This document shows positions 6,984-7,771 of a stretch of 7,771 bases of DNA, piece by piece. Position 1 is the stretch's first letter, and every line of letters starts with the position of its first letter. The stretch is taken from contig JAUZOX010000108.1 of NCBI GenBank assembly GCA_030706265.1, positions 1 to 7,771 on the forward strand, read 5' to 3'. A program made the translations under genes and the position numbers. The notes beneath the pieces were generated by a model. It was not told where the DNA came from. It searched no databases and saw only the letters and a program-made list of their open reading frames with translations. The DNA is from Bacteroidota bacterium. GTDB lineage: Bacteria > Bacteroidota > Bacteroidia > Bacteroidales > Cfx3-03.

Positions 6984-7013
6984 ATGGCACCGGATACCGG
7001 CGCCATTTTTTTT
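6984..7013 (+). terminator. Textbook intrinsic terminator without an assigned upstream gene
   Basis: The stem pairs atggc (6984-6988) with gccat (7002-7006) and ccgg (6990-6993) with ccgg (6997-7000), with one A-C mismatch between them and a tight ATA loop. Seven T residues follow at 7007-7013. It points rightward and lies 218 bases after tatA and 222 bases before the receiver gene. It is either a backup terminator for tatA or the end of an unannotated small transcript. Confidence 0.8.
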
Positions 7014-7128
7014 CAGTGGCCGGCCAATTTTCTTCACCAACAGTATATATCTTTAGAAATATGCGCCGGTGCCGTCGCCTTAGGACCTACCCGCTCCTCC
7101 CCCGCTCTGCGATATTTTTTAAAAAGAG

Positions 7129-7161
7129 TTTGAACCCTTTAGTTGCCCGTGTGTTTATTTG
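7129..7161 (+). promoter_or_regulatory. Possible promoter of the receiver-PAS gene
   Basis: TTTG at 7129-7132 and TTTATTTG at 7154-7161 are spaced 21 bases apart, as in Bacteroidota -33/-7 promoters; the -7 box differs from TAnnTTTG at one position. The start codon is 74 bases downstream. The match is imperfect, so this is only a candidate. Confidence 0.33.
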
Positions 7162-7235
7162 GTCATAGAGCAAATCCATGCTGCAAGGCACGGAGTTTCT
7201 TTATTTCACTATTTGGCTCATTAAACATATAAGAC

Positions 7236-7771
7236 ATGGACAACCCGATTAGAATTTTGCACCTGGAAGATAATTCATACGATGCAACCCTTGTCGCCAT
7301 CGAACTCAAAAAGGAATATTTTTCAGTTGACATTAAAGTCGCAGCCAACCACAAAGATTTTGAAGAGTTATTGAACACTTACAGTTTTGATGTCGTACTG
7401 GCCGATAACAATATACCCAATTACAACGGGATAGATGCCCTGCAGTATTCAAAAGCCAATTTTCCGGAGATGCCTTTCATTTTCGTTTCGGGGACGCTAG
7501 GGGAAGACAAAGCCATCCTGGCCATGCGATACGGGGCAGCCGATTTCGTGGATAAAAACCATATTGAAAAGCTGGGTTATGCTTTGCGAAGGGTGCTGAA
7601 CGAGGCCAATGCCAAGAAACAGCTTGTTTCGCTTAATGATGCGATCGTCGAAAGCGAAGAACGATTGCGTTATGTGGTAAAGGCATCGAGGGAGATGGTA
7701 TGGGACATGGACGTGACCACCGGAACGGTCAATTGGAATACCGGCGGGGAAAACCTCTTCGGATACTTTCC
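7236..7771 (+). CDS. Receiver-PAS signalling protein, probably a sensor kinase (5' part only)
   Basis: From ATG 7236 the frame stays open for 178 codons to the window edge. Residues 4-125 are a CheY-like receiver with acidic pair Glu11/Asp12, phosphoacceptor Asp57 (VVLADNNIPNYNG), switch residue Ser85 (FVSGTLGED) and Lys107 (ADFVDKNH). All key residues are present, so it should accept phosphate from a histidine kinase. A short helical linker (about 110-140, ending ESEERLRYVV) leads into the start of a PAS domain (about 138-178) with VWDMDVTTGTVNWN and ENLFGYF, a sensor fold of the PAS_3 type. Proteins with this order in Bacteroidota commonly continue with more PAS domains and a HisKA/HATPase module, but that part lies outside the window. 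The likely role is cytoplasmic two-component signalling; the stimulus is unknown. Confidence 0.9.
   Translation, partial: MDNPIRILHLEDNSYDATLVAIELKKEYFSVDIKVAANHKDFEELLNTYSFDVVLADNNIPNYNGIDALQYSKANFPEMPFIFVSGTLGEDKAILAMRYGAADFVDKNHIEKLGYALRRVLNEANAKKQLVSLNDAIVESEERLRYVVKASREMVWDMDVTTGTVNWNTGGENLFGYF

Larger units (their letters stand above)
6766..7235. other. 470-base non-coding stretch between tatA and the receiver gene
   Basis: Directly after tatA there is an imperfect dyad at 6774-6793 (gcggtaag against cttacgc with one bulged base). Then come the strong hairpin at 6819-6858 and an independent intrinsic terminator at 6984-7013, followed by a 10-bp palindrome tggccggcca at 7017-7026. From about 7075 to 7120 the strand is pyrimidine-rich. 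The last 110 bases contain a possible promoter for the receiver gene. Only a 32-codon frame (6870-6968) is open between the two hairpins, and it has no recognisable features. Confidence 0.55.

Noticed and set aside
7163..7378. 71-residue minus-strand frame overlapping the receiver gene start
   Set aside because: It is antisense to a receiver domain with all conserved residues in place.
1..7771. CRISPR arrays, tRNA or rRNA genes, transposases or terminal repeat pairs
   Set aside because: I read both strands and found no regularly spaced repeats, no cloverleaf with a T-loop, and no transposase-like frame.

Overview
The window looks like chromosomal DNA of a Bacteroidota member, possibly a Chitinophagales-type soil or freshwater bacterium, though I cannot fix the family. 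The grounds are two exported DUF3857 proteins whose signal peptides end before Gln, promoter-like TAnnTTTG boxes instead of TATAAT, little Shine-Dalgarno sequence, an efp gene followed closely by an LpxD-type acyltransferase, and a receiver-PAS protein of a kind common in that phylum.

Left part (1-3966, minus strand): two tandem genes for exported DUF3857/transglutaminase-fold proteins. The upstream gene (1942-3966) is complete, but its fold has lost the catalytic Cys and His. The downstream gene (1-1856) runs off the window and keeps Cys and His. They are separated by 85 bases that hold an 11-bp inverted repeat. They probably form an enzyme/pseudoenzyme pair in the periplasm, with unknown substrate.

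Centre (3967-4899): a gene-free gap of about 930 bases between divergent genes. It is AT-rich next to the minus-strand gene, then contains several inverted repeats with no convincing coding sequence, and ends in a good promoter for efp.

Right part (4900-7771, plus strand): efp (translation elongation factor P) and an LpxD-family N-acyltransferase lie 18 bases apart, apparently as one operon with a terminator-like hairpin behind it. Next comes a single small tatA gene with its own TAnnTTTG box and a strong hairpin after it. A 470-base non-coding stretch follows with a second, textbook intrinsic terminator that has no assigned gene upstream. Last is the 5' part of a receiver-PAS signalling protein that leaves the window.

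I found no mobile element, CRISPR array, tRNA or rRNA. The points most worth a second look are the degenerate/intact transglutaminase pair, the structured 4.1-4.8 kb gap, the orphan terminator near 7.0 kb, and the GADA-type LpxD next to efp.
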